A DNA stretch of 8,002 bases from Kiritimatiellia bacterium (GCA_017936245.1 JAGBFY010000172.1:1-8002), one strand, 5' to 3'. Numbered from the stretch's first letter, positions 1 through 7,048 are shown. Numbers and translations are program-made. Notes: a model not told the origin generated them from the letters alone.

Positions 1-926
1 AAGGAGAGTCGCCGCACGGTCTGCGTCGTGCCGGAGGCGATGTCGAGCGTGACATTGCCGCCCGCGGCCGCCACGCAGACATTCGAGACATTCGCGCCGA
101 AGATGTCGTCGCCCTCCAGCGAGAACTTTGCGGAGGTGCTGCTATGGCCTGAACCGAACGTGACGGAACCAACTGGATTCAGCTTTGCGCCCGTGCGAAG
201 CGCACACGGATAATTTCCATTCAAGTACATTTTGAACGTGACGTCGCCCACGCCCACGATGTCCACGGAGTTCTCGGACGAGTCGGGGCCGCCATTCAGC
301 GATCCCTGTTGGTTGCCGACGCTGAACGTAAGTTGCGCCTGATTCTGCAAGAGGATTTCGAAAGCGCCCTTTCTGACGATACCGCGACCGTATGAATTGC
401 CATCCCCCTTTGCAAGCGTCACCGTTCCCGAAACCTTGATGCGCGCCGTTGCGACCGCGTTGTTGTCAAGATAATACGGACAGAATCCGCCATCGCCGAT
501 TTCCATGAAGTCGATGTAGCCGTCCTGCCCAACGTTATTGTCCAGGATGGTGAAAACTTTCGCTCCGACGGCGAAATCCGTCTTGCCGTCGTTGATGACG
601 ACCTTGCCGTCCGCCCCAAGGTCCCAGTCGCAGCCGCGTTTTCCCTGTTTGCCGATCGAGGCCGCACTGCCGCTCACCGTGACCGTGCCGCCCAGCACGG
701 AAATGCCTCCGGTACTTTCAACCGTCTTCATGCCTGAGACGGTCAGGCTGCCGGCGATCGACATCGAGTCGTAGGTCGTCGTCTCGGCGGTTTCCGACGT
801 GAGCGTGTCGCTCAAGCCCGCAGCGAGTTCGTATGCGTCGCCGAAGGCGGGTCGGGCCGCAATCGCCAGGCCCAGCAAGAGAGCGGCTGCTGCGCGGATG
901 CCTGTAATGTTACGTGTGTGTGTCAT
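1..926 (-). CDS. Exported beta-rich surface protein, 3' end outside window
   Basis: I read an uninterrupted minus-strand frame from ATG at 926 to the window edge, at least 308 residues with no stop. An AAAAGGAGG ribosome site (943-935) lies 8 bases before the ATG and fixes the start. Residues 1-29 form a classical signal peptide: Arg5 and Arg11, then a hydrophobic core (AAAALLLGLAIAA), and a likely cleavage near Phe28-Gly29/Asp30. The mature part is rich in Gly, Ser, Thr, Val and Asp, with short alternating strands such as GGTVTVSGSAA and IKVSGTVTLAK. This is the texture of beta-helix or autotransporter-associated strand proteins, which are common in Verrucomicrobiota-type genomes. I see no catalytic motif, and the C-terminus that would show a translocator or anchor is missing. 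The gene follows the LVIVD protein by 27 bases, so it is probably co-transcribed with it. The function is unknown; a surface or cell-envelope location is inferred. Confidence 0.8.
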   Translation of the reverse strand, partial: MTHTRNITGIRAAAALLLGLAIAARPAFGDAYELAAGLSDTLTSETAETTTYDSMSIAGSLTVSGMKTVESTGGISVLGGTVTVSGSAASIGKQGKRGCDWDLGADGKVVINDGKTDFAVGAKVFTILDNNVGQDGYIDFMEIGDGGFCPYYLDNNAVATARIKVSGTVTLAKGDGNSYGRGIVRKGAFEILLQNQAQLTFSVGNQQGSLNGGPDSSENSVDIVGVGDVTFKMYLNGNYPCALRTGAKLNPVGSVTFGSGHSSTSAKFSLEGDDIFGANVSNVCVAAAGGNVTLDIASGTTQTVRRLS

Positions 927-934
927 TGTTTTGA

Positions 935-943
935 CCTCCTTTT
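935..943 (-). promoter_or_regulatory. Strong Shine-Dalgarno site of the surface-protein gene
   Basis: The minus strand reads AAAAGGAGG here, 8 bases upstream of ATG 926. It lies inside the 27-base gap after the LVIVD gene stop, where I see no promoter. This supports both the chosen start and read-through transcription from the gene upstream. Confidence 0.8.
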
Positions 944-953
944 AAGATGCTGT

Positions 954-3122
954 TTAAAACTGTGGATTTGCGGCGGCGGTCTTCTGAAGAAGCACCCCCA
1001 TGTAGCCGCATGGCACGATGATCCGACCCTTCCAGAACGAGCATGGCCCGGCAAACGACGACTTCATGTTCCATTCGCCCAGACGCTTTGGACATAGCGG
1101 ATCGGAAAAGTCGTGCAGGCGAATGGTGCCGCCGTTCTGCAGAGATTGCGCCACAAGCCGTCCGTCGGTCCGAGGAATCCCGCCACCATCGAACTTGCGG
1201 AAATCCCAGTGACCGTCGGCACCCGGCTTCACTATCGCATACCGCCCTTTGTCGCACACGAGCGCGTTCTCTCCCAAGCTGCAAAGCCCCGCCGAAGAGC
1301 TCAGGAGCGAATCGGCGGCTATCGACAGCTTCGGGGCCGGGACTGCGTCGAGATCGATCCATTCAACGTATTTCAGCGCAGAATTGCAGGCGAGGTAGCG
1401 TCCTCCGAGCAGATCCGGGCACATGAACTTGTTCCACCCGGCCTGGTTCTGCGCCGAAAGCACGTATTTCGGCGCGGACGGATCGCCCACGTCCATCAGG
1501 TGGCAACGTTCGCGGTTCGAGAACACGGCCCATCTTTCCGTGCAGGCGTACACATCGCGCGCCGTCTCGCCGTCTCTGCGGTACCGGCCGATCTCCACGA
1601 TGCCGTCGCCCGTGATGGAATATATCGCCCAACCCTGCGAACCTTCAGCCACATACAGCCGGTCGCCGCGTGCGGCCACGTCGAACGCCTTCTCGGGACC
1701 AAGCTTCTTCGCGCCCGCGATTCCCGTCTCGCAAAGATCGAGCGCGTAGAGCCCCGCATCCGAGCATGCCGCGTAGCACGTGTCGCCGACAACCGCGCAC
1801 GCGCGGGCGAGACCGCGAAACTGCGGCGGGGGCCGCCATCTCGTGAAGTCGGCCGGCGGGTCCGGATATGGATCTCTCCACCCGGCGTTTGCCGGCGGAT
1901 TGCCCCTGCGCACGGGCTCGTACTTCGCCATCCTGCACGGAATCGCCACCGGAACGAAATCGGGGCCGGCGGCGTAGACGACGCCGTCGCCTATCGCGAC
2001 CGACGTCACGGCGCCGCCGGGGCAGTCTTCCGTTCCGCTCACGCCCGCAATCGGATGCATGTCTGGAGCGATCCACCTGTCGAGTATCTTTGGATTCGCC
2101 GGATCCGAAACATCCACGGCGTACAAGCCCTGGCACGTCTGCGCACTGACGAGGAGGCTCCCGCTCACACGCGGCGTCCATGTATCGGGTTTCCCGCGGC
2201 AAAAGCCCGGGGCGTATGAAATTCGGCTGACATTCCTCGGCCGCGCGGGATCGGAAACGTCGATGATGTCCAGTCCCTGCCCCTTGCGATTCTCGGGTTT
2301 TATTCCCGGCACGTGTGCGGCATGGCGACCGGTCGCGCAGTAGAGAAAGTTCCCGCATTTCCAGATTCCATCTCCGTTGCCGTGGAAGTCGCAGCGCGCG
2401 ACTTCGCGCACGGCGGACATGTCGCGGGCGTCCAAAACCGTAAGGTGCGCCAATAACCATTCACCGGAATAGACGTAGCCGTCGCGATAGATCACGCTCT
2501 GGCTTTCGTCGGTCTTGCAGATGCGGATGTGCTGCGGGCGGCGCGGATCGGAAACGTCTATAAATTCCACGCCGTGTCTCGTCTCGGTGAGCATGCAGAC
2601 GTCGCCGGAGACCTCCACTCCCGTTCCGAGGCCTATCGAATCGTAGCGGCAAAGGACCTCCATGCGGTCAGGAACGCGGCAATCCACGATCCACATTCCG
2701 CGTTCGCGCGCCGACACGTATGCGATTCCGCCGCTGGCGACCACCTGCCTGCCTTCAAGCACGCCCGGCGCTCTGCCTAGCAGCCGCGGACGAAGTGGGT
2801 TGTCTTCGACGGAATAGAGGCAAAGCTCGTTGCTTGAAAGAATGTACAGTCGGCCGTCTTCGAGCCAGAGGCCGCGCCCCGGGCCGGGCGAACCATCAGA
2901 TATCGGAACCGGCGTGCCAAGCGCGTCACCGGTCACATACGGGAAGTCAGCAGCCGAAAATGCCGTGCATGCAACGATGGCTATCGTGCATCCAGCAAGA
3001 ATTGCCATTCTCGCCGATGCGAATGTAGCACACGATGGCGCACGCCTCCGTGTGTCCGCCAACGAGGGGCGATAAATTACCCCCCCCCCTAAAAATATTG
3101 CAATTTTACGCAGTTTTACCAT
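954..3122 (-). CDS. LVIVD-repeat beta-propeller protein, exported, cysteine-rich
   Basis: Of 722 residues from ATG 3122, the body is a series of beta-blade units carrying the LVIVD-type signature: IDVSDPRRP (188-196), IDVSDPARP (287-295), VDVSDPANP (336-344), MDVGDPSAP (543-551) and a weaker FSDPLCP (672-678). LVIVD repeats are found in secreted or surface proteins and are presumed to form a propeller; no enzymatic residues are apparent. Export is indicated by the hydrophobic run MAILAGCTIAIVACTAFSAA (39-58). It could be cleaved after Ala58, or treated as a lipoprotein, since LAGC and IVAC both fit a lipobox. The start is uncertain. ATG 3122 has a promoter and an AGGTGG site 11 bases upstream, but gives an unusually long N-region of 38 residues. 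ATG 3008 (Met39) starts at the hydrophobic core but lacks a good ribosome site and basic residues. A ten-G tract lies between the two. About 25 cysteines follow the signal region, unusually many. The surface protein gene follows after 27 bases. The molecular role is unknown. Confidence 0.85.
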   Translation of the reverse strand: MVKLRKIAIFLGGGVIYRPSLADTRRRAPSCATFASARMAILAGCTIAIVACTAFSAADFPYVTGDALGTPVPISDGSPGPGRGLWLEDGRLYILSSNELCLYSVEDNPLRPRLLGRAPGVLEGRQVVASGGIAYVSARERGMWIVDCRVPDRMEVLCRYDSIGLGTGVEVSGDVCMLTETRHGVEFIDVSDPRRPQHIRICKTDESQSVIYRDGYVYSGEWLLAHLTVLDARDMSAVREVARCDFHGNGDGIWKCGNFLYCATGRHAAHVPGIKPENRKGQGLDIIDVSDPARPRNVSRISYAPGFCRGKPDTWTPRVSGSLLVSAQTCQGLYAVDVSDPANPKILDRWIAPDMHPIAGVSGTEDCPGGAVTSVAIGDGVVYAAGPDFVPVAIPCRMAKYEPVRRGNPPANAGWRDPYPDPPADFTRWRPPPQFRGLARACAVVGDTCYAACSDAGLYALDLCETGIAGAKKLGPEKAFDVAARGDRLYVAEGSQGWAIYSITGDGIVEIGRYRRDGETARDVYACTERWAVFSNRERCHLMDVGDPSAPKYVLSAQNQAGWNKFMCPDLLGGRYLACNSALKYVEWIDLDAVPAPKLSIAADSLLSSSAGLCSLGENALVCDKGRYAIVKPGADGHWDFRKFDGGGIPRTDGRLVAQSLQNGGTIRLHDFSDPLCPKRLGEWNMKSSFAGPCSFWKGRIIVPCGYMGVLLQKTAAANPQF
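3080..3089 (-). repeat. Ten-base poly-G tract within the LVIVD gene 5' end
   Basis: The plus strand has ten consecutive C, which is ten G in the coding direction, filling codons 12-14 and the first base of codon 15 of the frame from ATG 3122. With ten G the frame stays open. With nine the tract would be followed directly by TAA. With eleven the frame would end after about 40 further codons. Tracts of this length are prone to slippage, and also to sequencing error. Confidence 0.75.
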
Positions 3123-3133
3123 TTATTACATAA

Positions 3134-3139
3134 CCACCT
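3134..3139 (-). promoter_or_regulatory. Shine-Dalgarno-like AGGTGG before the LVIVD gene
   Basis: AGGTGG on the minus strand ends 11 bases before ATG 3122. An ATG-TAA-TAA start-stop sits in frame between them at 3131-3123, only 2 bases from the site, so the spacing suits 3122 better. This site is the main reason to prefer 3122 over 3008 as the start. Confidence 0.45.
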
Positions 3140-3157
3140 ATTGGAAAAAACGTACGC

Positions 3158-3166
3158 ATTATACCA
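3158..3166 (-). promoter_or_regulatory. Extended -10 promoter of the LVIVD/surface-protein operon
   Basis: The minus strand reads TGGTATAAT, a perfect -10 hexamer with the TGn extension. I find no good -35 hexamer at 16-18 bases upstream, where the sequence is GC-rich. Transcription would start near 3151, giving a leader of about 29 bases before ATG 3122. The same nine bases occur before the Mpv17-like gene at 5125-5133. Confidence 0.6.
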
Positions 3167-3290
3167 TGTTTCGGCACAGAGCGGCGTGCAGTTTACGCAA
3201 AGTTATTCGTGCGTTTTGCGCGGGACGAGTCAGGCGCGGAGGAGATCGCGACCGGCAAAAGTCAAACGGCTTTCGTGATAAGCATCTGCA

Positions 3291-4445
3291 TCACAGGCCC
3301 GAAACCGATTTCCTGTATTCGCTCAATGACATCCCTGTCGCGGACTTGAATGCCTTGCGGAGAAGCGAATCGTCGGAATATCCGCAATGCACCGCGACCG
3401 CGCCAATCGGAACCGACGGATCGGAAAGCAGCTTCTTCGCCGTTTCCAAGCGGACTGAAAGAATCTCCTCCCCGATCGACTTGCCGACAAACTCCCTGAA
3501 CCTGTATTCCGCCTGGCGACGGCTGCCGCCGATCTGCCGTACGACGTCAATCGGCGAAATTCCGTCCGAAATACGTCCTCGAATGAACTCCAAGCCCTTC
3601 TTGATCGCCTCGTCCTTCCGTTTCAGGATGCGAGTGGATCCCCTGCGAACGATGTGCATGGCGGCAAAAGTGCGTATCGCGCTCTTTTCAGTTCCGTCTG
3701 CCATTATGGCTGCGAGCATTTCGGCGGCAAGATAGCCCGATTTTTCGAAGTCCGGCGCCACGCTCGTCAATGTAGGAATGGTGTTTTCACAGATGAGAGA
3801 ATCGTTGTCAATTCCAACCACGACAATGTCTTCCGGCACTTTTATGCGCATATTGCGCAAAAGACGCAAAACAATGTCAGCCGTGGCATCGTTTGCAGCA
3901 AGCAGACTGCACGGACGCGGAAGCGCTTTAAGCCACGAGCGCAACCTTTCCCGGTACGAATCGAAGTCCTGCACAGGCATCGTTTCGAAGATGTCCAGCC
4001 TGCCTCCAGCCGTTGCGACAGCCTGCGCAAACACGTTCCGTCTCTGGTCGCTCCAATCGCGCGGCTGGAGATTACCGACAAAAGCGTAGTTCGGGCGGCC
4101 AAGAGAAATAAGTTCCTTCGCTGCGAGCGACGCTGTGACGGACGAATCATGCGCTACGCCGGAATACGGACGCTTCATCTTGGATGCGCGCGCATCGCAG
4201 AACACCGCAGGAACACCCTTGAACGCCGATTGGGAAAAATCCTCCAGTTCCGTGTATCCGCCCTCCACTATGATTCCGTCAGGACGCCAGAATTTCAGCG
4301 CGTCGGATATGGAATCGAAGTTGCGCCCATATTCGGCTACGCTTACATGCCATCCGGCTCCCTTCGCGTAACGGTATATGCCGGCGAGACGTTCACGCCA
4401 CAATCTCCACGGATATTGGAAGAAAAGTATGTTGCGCGATTTCAT
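3291..4445 (-). CDS. XylR-like sugar-responsive transcription regulator (LacI-type sensor + AraC HTH)
   Basis: The protein has 384 residues from ATG 4445. That start has a GGGGAGGGAG purine block just upstream and overlaps the preceding stop in ATGA; the frame stays open further upstream, but those starts would lie inside the preceding gene. Residues 1-270 resemble the periplasmic-binding-protein-like sensor of XylR and LacI proteins: IYRYAK at 23-28, DGIIVEGG (56-63), AANDATADIVL (183-193), VGIDND (210-215), and LTSVAPDFEKSGYLAAEML (226-244). There is no N-terminal LacI helix-turn-helix. Instead residues about 280-380 form an AraC/XylS-type double HTH ending in VAVHCGYSDDSLLRKAFK and a Gly-Met-Ser-Leu-Ser-Glu-Tyr-Arg tail. 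This architecture and length match E. coli XylR, which binds xylose and activates transcription as a dimer. The ligand here cannot be read from the sequence; a sugar or sugar-like compound is the family expectation. Adjacent targets could be the LVIVD operon downstream and its own operon. Confidence 0.88.
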   Translation of the reverse strand: MKSRNILFFQYPWRLWRERLAGIYRYAKGAGWHVSVAEYGRNFDSISDALKFWRPDGIIVEGGYTELEDFSQSAFKGVPAVFCDARASKMKRPYSGVAHDSSVTASLAAKELISLGRPNYAFVGNLQPRDWSDQRRNVFAQAVATAGGRLDIFETMPVQDFDSYRERLRSWLKALPRPCSLLAANDATADIVLRLLRNMRIKVPEDIVVVGIDNDSLICENTIPTLTSVAPDFEKSGYLAAEMLAAIMADGTEKSAIRTFAAMHIVRRGSTRILKRKDEAIKKGLEFIRGRISDGISPIDVVRQIGGSRRQAEYRFREFVGKSIGEEILSVRLETAKKLLSDPSVPIGAVAVHCGYSDDSLLRKAFKSATGMSLSEYRKSVSGL

Positions 4446-5116
4446 TTCTCCCTCCCCATCGCAAGAAGCATAAGCGAAAACAACGCCGACGCCATTCCCG
4501 AAAGTTGTATCTGAAGAGGCGTTGGGAACATGTGTATGGCAAACGTCACTGGTATCCACAGAACCCAATTGGCAAGAAGATTCGGCAGAACAAGTCCGCT
4601 GTAGAAACTTTTTGGCATTTCTCTGCGAAACCGAGCGAATGAAAAGTCCCTACCCATCCAGAAATACACAATCGAACCAAGTGGCGCAAATATGAGCGGG
4701 GTCCATATGAACTGGCAAACGGCTGTTTTGGCGCACAAAACGGAAAAAGAGGTGCCACTTCCGAAAAGATGCGCGTTGAACGAAAACATCCAGTCGCTTA
4801 CGATCCCGCAAATGCCTGACCATACCGTCTGTACCGCAATGACACCCAGTACGTACTTCGGTCTCAAGGACTTTATGCAGACGATGAATATTCCCGGCAA
4901 GACGCCACAAAATGCCACACGGCTGAGGAACGCAGCAATCCACCCGCCTTCATTCTGCCAATGGGCAAGCGGCTCCAACGCAGAAGGTACTGACGGAATG
5001 GCGTAATACGAAAAAACGACAACAACAGACGCTACCCATAGAACAACCATGGGCAGAAAATTGTTTGCTGCCGCATTCCGGCATACGCGCAACAGTCTGT
5101 GTCTGCATTCTTGCAT
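4442..5116 (-). CDS. Six-helix integral membrane protein, Mpv17/PMP22-like (tentative)
   Basis: The protein has 224 residues from ATG 5116. There is a short basic N-terminus (MQECRHRLLRVCR), then about six hydrophobic spans: MVVLWVASVVVVFSYYAI, GWIAAFLSRVAFCGVLPGIF, YVLGVIAVQTVWSGICGI, FIWTPLIFAPLGSIVYFW, SGLVLPNLLANWVLWIPV running on to the phenylalanine before PTPLQ, and a last helix before the GREK tail. From memory, the C-terminal half follows the Mpv17/PMP22 layout: a Lys-x-Ala-x-x-Gln-x-x-x-x-Pro segment (AKTAVCQFIWTP) corresponding to the family's DQ...P region, then NWVLWIPVTF resembling the nW..WP..q..nF segment, followed by a proline and a last helix. Known members are mostly eukaryotic organelle membrane proteins of debated channel function, so a bacterial member is noteworthy and unproven. 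It overlaps the XylR-like gene by ATGA, implying one message. The start is uncertain: ATG 5116 would be nearly leaderless, and ATG 5050, at the first helix, has no ribosome site. Confidence 0.7.
   Translation of the reverse strand: MQECRHRLLRVCRNAAANNFLPMVVLWVASVVVVFSYYAIPSVPSALEPLAHWQNEGGWIAAFLSRVAFCGVLPGIFIVCIKSLRPKYVLGVIAVQTVWSGICGIVSDWMFSFNAHLFGSGTSFSVLCAKTAVCQFIWTPLIFAPLGSIVYFWMGRDFSFARFRREMPKSFYSGLVLPNLLANWVLWIPVTFAIHMFPTPLQIQLSGMASALFSLMLLAMGREK
4446..4457 (-). promoter_or_regulatory. Ribosome site deciding the regulator start
   Basis: The minus strand carries GGGGAGGGAGAA immediately before ATG 4445. It lies inside the last codons of the Mpv17-like gene, so the regulator can be translated from the same message. 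It is the reason for choosing 4445 over longer in-frame starts. Confidence 0.7.
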
Positions 5117-5124
5117 TTCCGGCA

Positions 5125-5133
5125 ATTATACCA
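5125..5133 (-). promoter_or_regulatory. Extended -10 promoter of the membrane-protein/regulator operon
   Basis: The minus strand reads TGGTATAAT, identical to the element at 3158-3166. A TTGAAC upstream is only 12 bases away and too close for a -35. Eight bases separate the hexamer from ATG 5116, so the message would begin at or 1-2 bases before the start codon. Confidence 0.55.
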
Positions 5134-5621
5134 CACTTCCGTGTTCAATTCCCAAAGCTCGCCGCCAACCGGTTCAGTTCTACCGCACCGAAGGGACACA
5201 CCTCAATTTTGGAACAACTGGGGAAGACCTCGAAAAGAATTATAATTTCGCACATTTACCGATTGATTTTGTCAAATAGCACAATTCAGGCAATATATAA
5301 GATTTCATCCGCACCATAATCTTGAGAATCAGTCCTAACCATATTCTCATTCCGATTAATGGTGCTTGTATGTACTTTTTAACGCATCCCTCACAAAGCA
5401 TTTTCGCATCGCAGAAATCAAATCCCCCCATTACTTCCGTCTTCCAACTCAACCAAAATCACACAATCATCCCCTCCCAAAACACACCACCACAGCCAAT
5501 AAACAATGTTCGTTGTTTATAAACTATGGACATGGTTTGCACCGTCTATATAACACTGTTCAACATCCAGACCTATCCACTTGAATTCTGCGCTTTTCGA
5601 TCAAGTTTCTGACAATTCTTC
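5134..5621. other. AT-rich intergenic region, no supported gene
   Basis: About 490 bases separate the AbiEii stop from the promoter of the membrane-protein operon. Short frames here (for example 5240-5452 minus and 5322-5522 plus) lack ribosome sites and recognisable sequence, so I do not call them. The left part (5136-5235) still has backbone-like composition, and it becomes AT-rich from about 5235. A plus-strand stretch at roughly 5424-5494 is almost free of G. An 8-base inverted repeat lies at 5499-5520. No tRNA, terminator with T-run, or IS end is visible. Confidence 0.6.
5499..5520. repeat. Inverted repeat with 6-base loop, possible terminator or operator
   Basis: ATAAACAA pairs perfectly with TTGTTTAT across the loop TGTTCG. 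It lies about 100 bases past the AbiEii stop in the direction of transcription. The stem is AT-rich and has no T-run on either strand, so a protein-binding site is as likely as a weak terminator. Confidence 0.35.
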
Positions 5622-6458
5622 TTATGCAACCACCTTCAACACCTTACGAATATTCTCACAAACTTCATCAAACAATATCCCTTTGGCATACGAAAATTCG
5701 CGACAATACTTATCCCATCGTTCGCGCATTGTTTTCGAATCTTGAATCAATTTCAACCCTTCGCTCCATTCTTTAATAGTGCCCATAGAATCCCGATGAA
5801 TTGCCGTCAAATGCAAAGCCTTTGACAGATTAGACTCATCATACTTAACTGTTGAAAGAAGCATATGTACATCATAATAGTCGCGTGGACGAGTAGAAAG
5901 AATTCCAAGTGAGAGTATCGCTTCAATCTTTTCTGCCATAATAGTTTCAACCGTATATGCCTTAATTCTAAAATTCCCATTCGGCGAGAAACGGCTCATA
6001 AAAATGAAATCCTGCGGCGCAGGTGTTATAACATCTCCTGTAGATATATCAATGGAGAACGGCACAATAATTTTTTCATATGCGGCATTTAACTTGACCC
6101 TAAATCCTCCATACAGATCATCATGACGAATAGGTGATATTGATTTCATTTCCCAGGTGATACCATCATCCAAATCCATGTCCAAAATGCTTTTAAGATG
6201 TTCTCTTATCGATTCCTCGGAAAGCGTTGCGCCCTGCAGTGTCAAATCAATATCCATGGTTGTCCTTTTGGACAAACCTAAGAATTGGGATATCAAGGTA
6301 CCGCCTTTAATGATTAACTTTTCGCGTATTGGTGTTTTAGACAGACGCGCAAAAAACCGCTCAAACATGAAATTCTGCAATACCACCTGTGCGGGAATCT
6401 GTTCTTCGTCGGCGATACGCTTTATCATTGATTTAAAACTCATTTGCTTTGAGCTCAT
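5622..6458 (-). CDS. abiEii: AbiEii/AbiGii-family nucleotidyltransferase toxin (type IV TA)
   Basis: The protein has 278 residues from ATG 6458, with GGAGG (6470-6466) 7 bases upstream; the frame continues to 6506 but that start lies within the antitoxin gene. The motifs of the AbiEii DNA-polymerase-beta-like nucleotidyltransferase fold are in order: KGGT (51-54), RTTMDIDL (65-72) with the metal-binding pair Asp69 and Asp71, a third acidic site in SIDIST (Asp137), and AEKIEAIL (175-182) with Lys177 followed by RPRDYYDV (190-197). Known family members such as AbiEii and MenT toxins transfer nucleotides, in studied cases onto tRNA, and halt growth. AbiE systems were described as abortive-infection phage defence. 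All key residues appear intact, so the toxin should be active. It overlaps the antitoxin gene by ATGA, the standard arrangement. Codon use is more AT-rich than in the genes to the left, consistent with acquisition. Confidence 0.92.
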   Translation of the reverse strand: MSSKQMSFKSMIKRIADEEQIPAQVVLQNFMFERFFARLSKTPIREKLIIKGGTLISQFLGLSKRTTMDIDLTLQGATLSEESIREHLKSILDMDLDDGITWEMKSISPIRHDDLYGGFRVKLNAAYEKIIVPFSIDISTGDVITPAPQDFIFMSRFSPNGNFRIKAYTVETIMAEKIEAILSLGILSTRPRDYYDVHMLLSTVKYDESNLSKALHLTAIHRDSMGTIKEWSEGLKLIQDSKTMRERWDKYCREFSYAKGILFDEVCENIRKVLKVVA

Positions 6459-7048
6459 AATGCAACCTCCAACATTGCATTGACTTTGTTCTCTATACCA
6501 AAACATTTGGCGTACTTGCCAAGTCTTGAAAGACAGTGCGATTTGTCGGAGATATACTCCCTTAATGCCGCAAGATACAATTCATCATCTATTCGCCGCC
6601 GATTCCTTATGAAGTCACATATTGTACGTTCAAGATTGTAGCAAGGGACAACGTTGCCAAACTGCGTTTGTACCTCAATTCTACCTACATCAAACAATTC
6701 GTCTTTAACATAAAAACATTTAAGCTGCTGCCGCAGGGTTTGAGGGATAGTCTCTCCCGACTTTATTGTCGCATAATGATTGAATGGAGTCCGTTCGGAT
6801 TTGCCTAACAAGAATAATGCCGTGGCATGAGAGAATACAATCCTGTTGCAACGTTTGCAAAGTGCAAAAATTTCATCTATCAAACCATTTGCACCTGTGT
6901 AAAGCCCTCGCCCCGAACGTTCAAGCAAACCTGCCGACACATACTTTCCGAGCATAGTCCGTGAAATCCCAAGCGCACTTATGTCTTGAGATGTTATCGT
7001 TCCCTTTTGTGCAGCAAGAACGCCTATAATGGATTCTGGTAATTTCAT
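6455..7048 (-). CDS. abiEi: AbiEi-family antitoxin / autorepressor (type IV TA)
   Basis: The protein has 197 residues from ATG 7048. An N-terminal winged helix-turn-helix spans about residues 5-55 (TSQDISALGISRTMLGKYVSAGLL, then the GRGLY wing). The C-terminal domain carries the family signatures VFSHATALFLLG (71-82) and NLERTICDFIR (138-148). AbiEi proteins neutralise AbiEii without stable protein-protein contact (type IV) and repress their own promoter through the winged helix. The length is typical. The start is 20 bases downstream of a perfect promoter -10, with a leader of about 13 bases and no Shine-Dalgarno site, so translation must initiate on a short leader. The next gene, the toxin, begins within its stop codon. 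Confidence 0.9.
   Translation of the reverse strand: MKLPESIIGVLAAQKGTITSQDISALGISRTMLGKYVSAGLLERSGRGLYTGANGLIDEIFALCKRCNRIVFSHATALFLLGKSERTPFNHYATIKSGETIPQTLRQQLKCFYVKDELFDVGRIEVQTQFGNVVPCYNLERTICDFIRNRRRIDDELYLAALREYISDKSHCLSRLGKYAKCFGIENKVNAMLEVAL
6466..6470 (-). promoter_or_regulatory. Ribosome site deciding the AbiEii start
   Basis: GGAGG on the minus strand, 7 bases before ATG 6458 and inside the last codons of the antitoxin gene. It contrasts with the antitoxin, which has none. Confidence 0.75.

Larger units (their letters stand above)
3123..3290. other. Intergenic region between regulator and LVIVD gene
   Basis: This gap follows the regulator stop (3293-3291) and holds the extended -10 promoter and the AGGTGG site. 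I see no hairpin plus T-run terminator after the regulator gene, so read-through from the upstream operon into the LVIVD gene is possible. If the XylR-like protein controls the secreted-protein operon, its operator should lie here, but I find no convincing inverted repeat. Confidence 0.5.

Noticed and set aside
1113..2219. Long plus-strand open frame of 368 codons opposite the LVIVD gene
   Set aside because: It is antisense to a gene with clear repeat motifs and a signal peptide, is rich in Arg/His/Ala as expected from a GC-rich shadow frame, and has no ribosome site.
3123..3131. ATG-TAA-TAA as a regulatory start-stop upstream frame
   Set aside because: The ribosome site is only 2 bases away, too close for that ATG, and a start-stop of this kind in AT-rich leader sequence is easily due to chance.
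3654..4514. Plus-strand open frame of 286 codons opposite the regulator gene
   Set aside because: Its translation has no recognisable domain and it covers the complete XylR-like gene on the other strand.
5140..5168. GTTCAATTC and a following GCCGCCA resembling a tRNA T-arm and CCA end, possible attachment site
   Set aside because: The five-base T-stem does not pair, and no acceptor partner or anticodon arm can be found upstream.
5239..5275. TTGACA (5275-5270) and TATAAT (5244-5239) on the minus strand as a second promoter for the membrane-protein operon
   Set aside because: The spacer is 25 bases, well outside the range usable by a sigma-70-type polymerase.
5240..5452. Minus-strand frame of 70 codons in the intergenic region
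   Set aside because: It has no ribosome site, and the plus strand offers overlapping frames of similar length. It is as likely to be chance.
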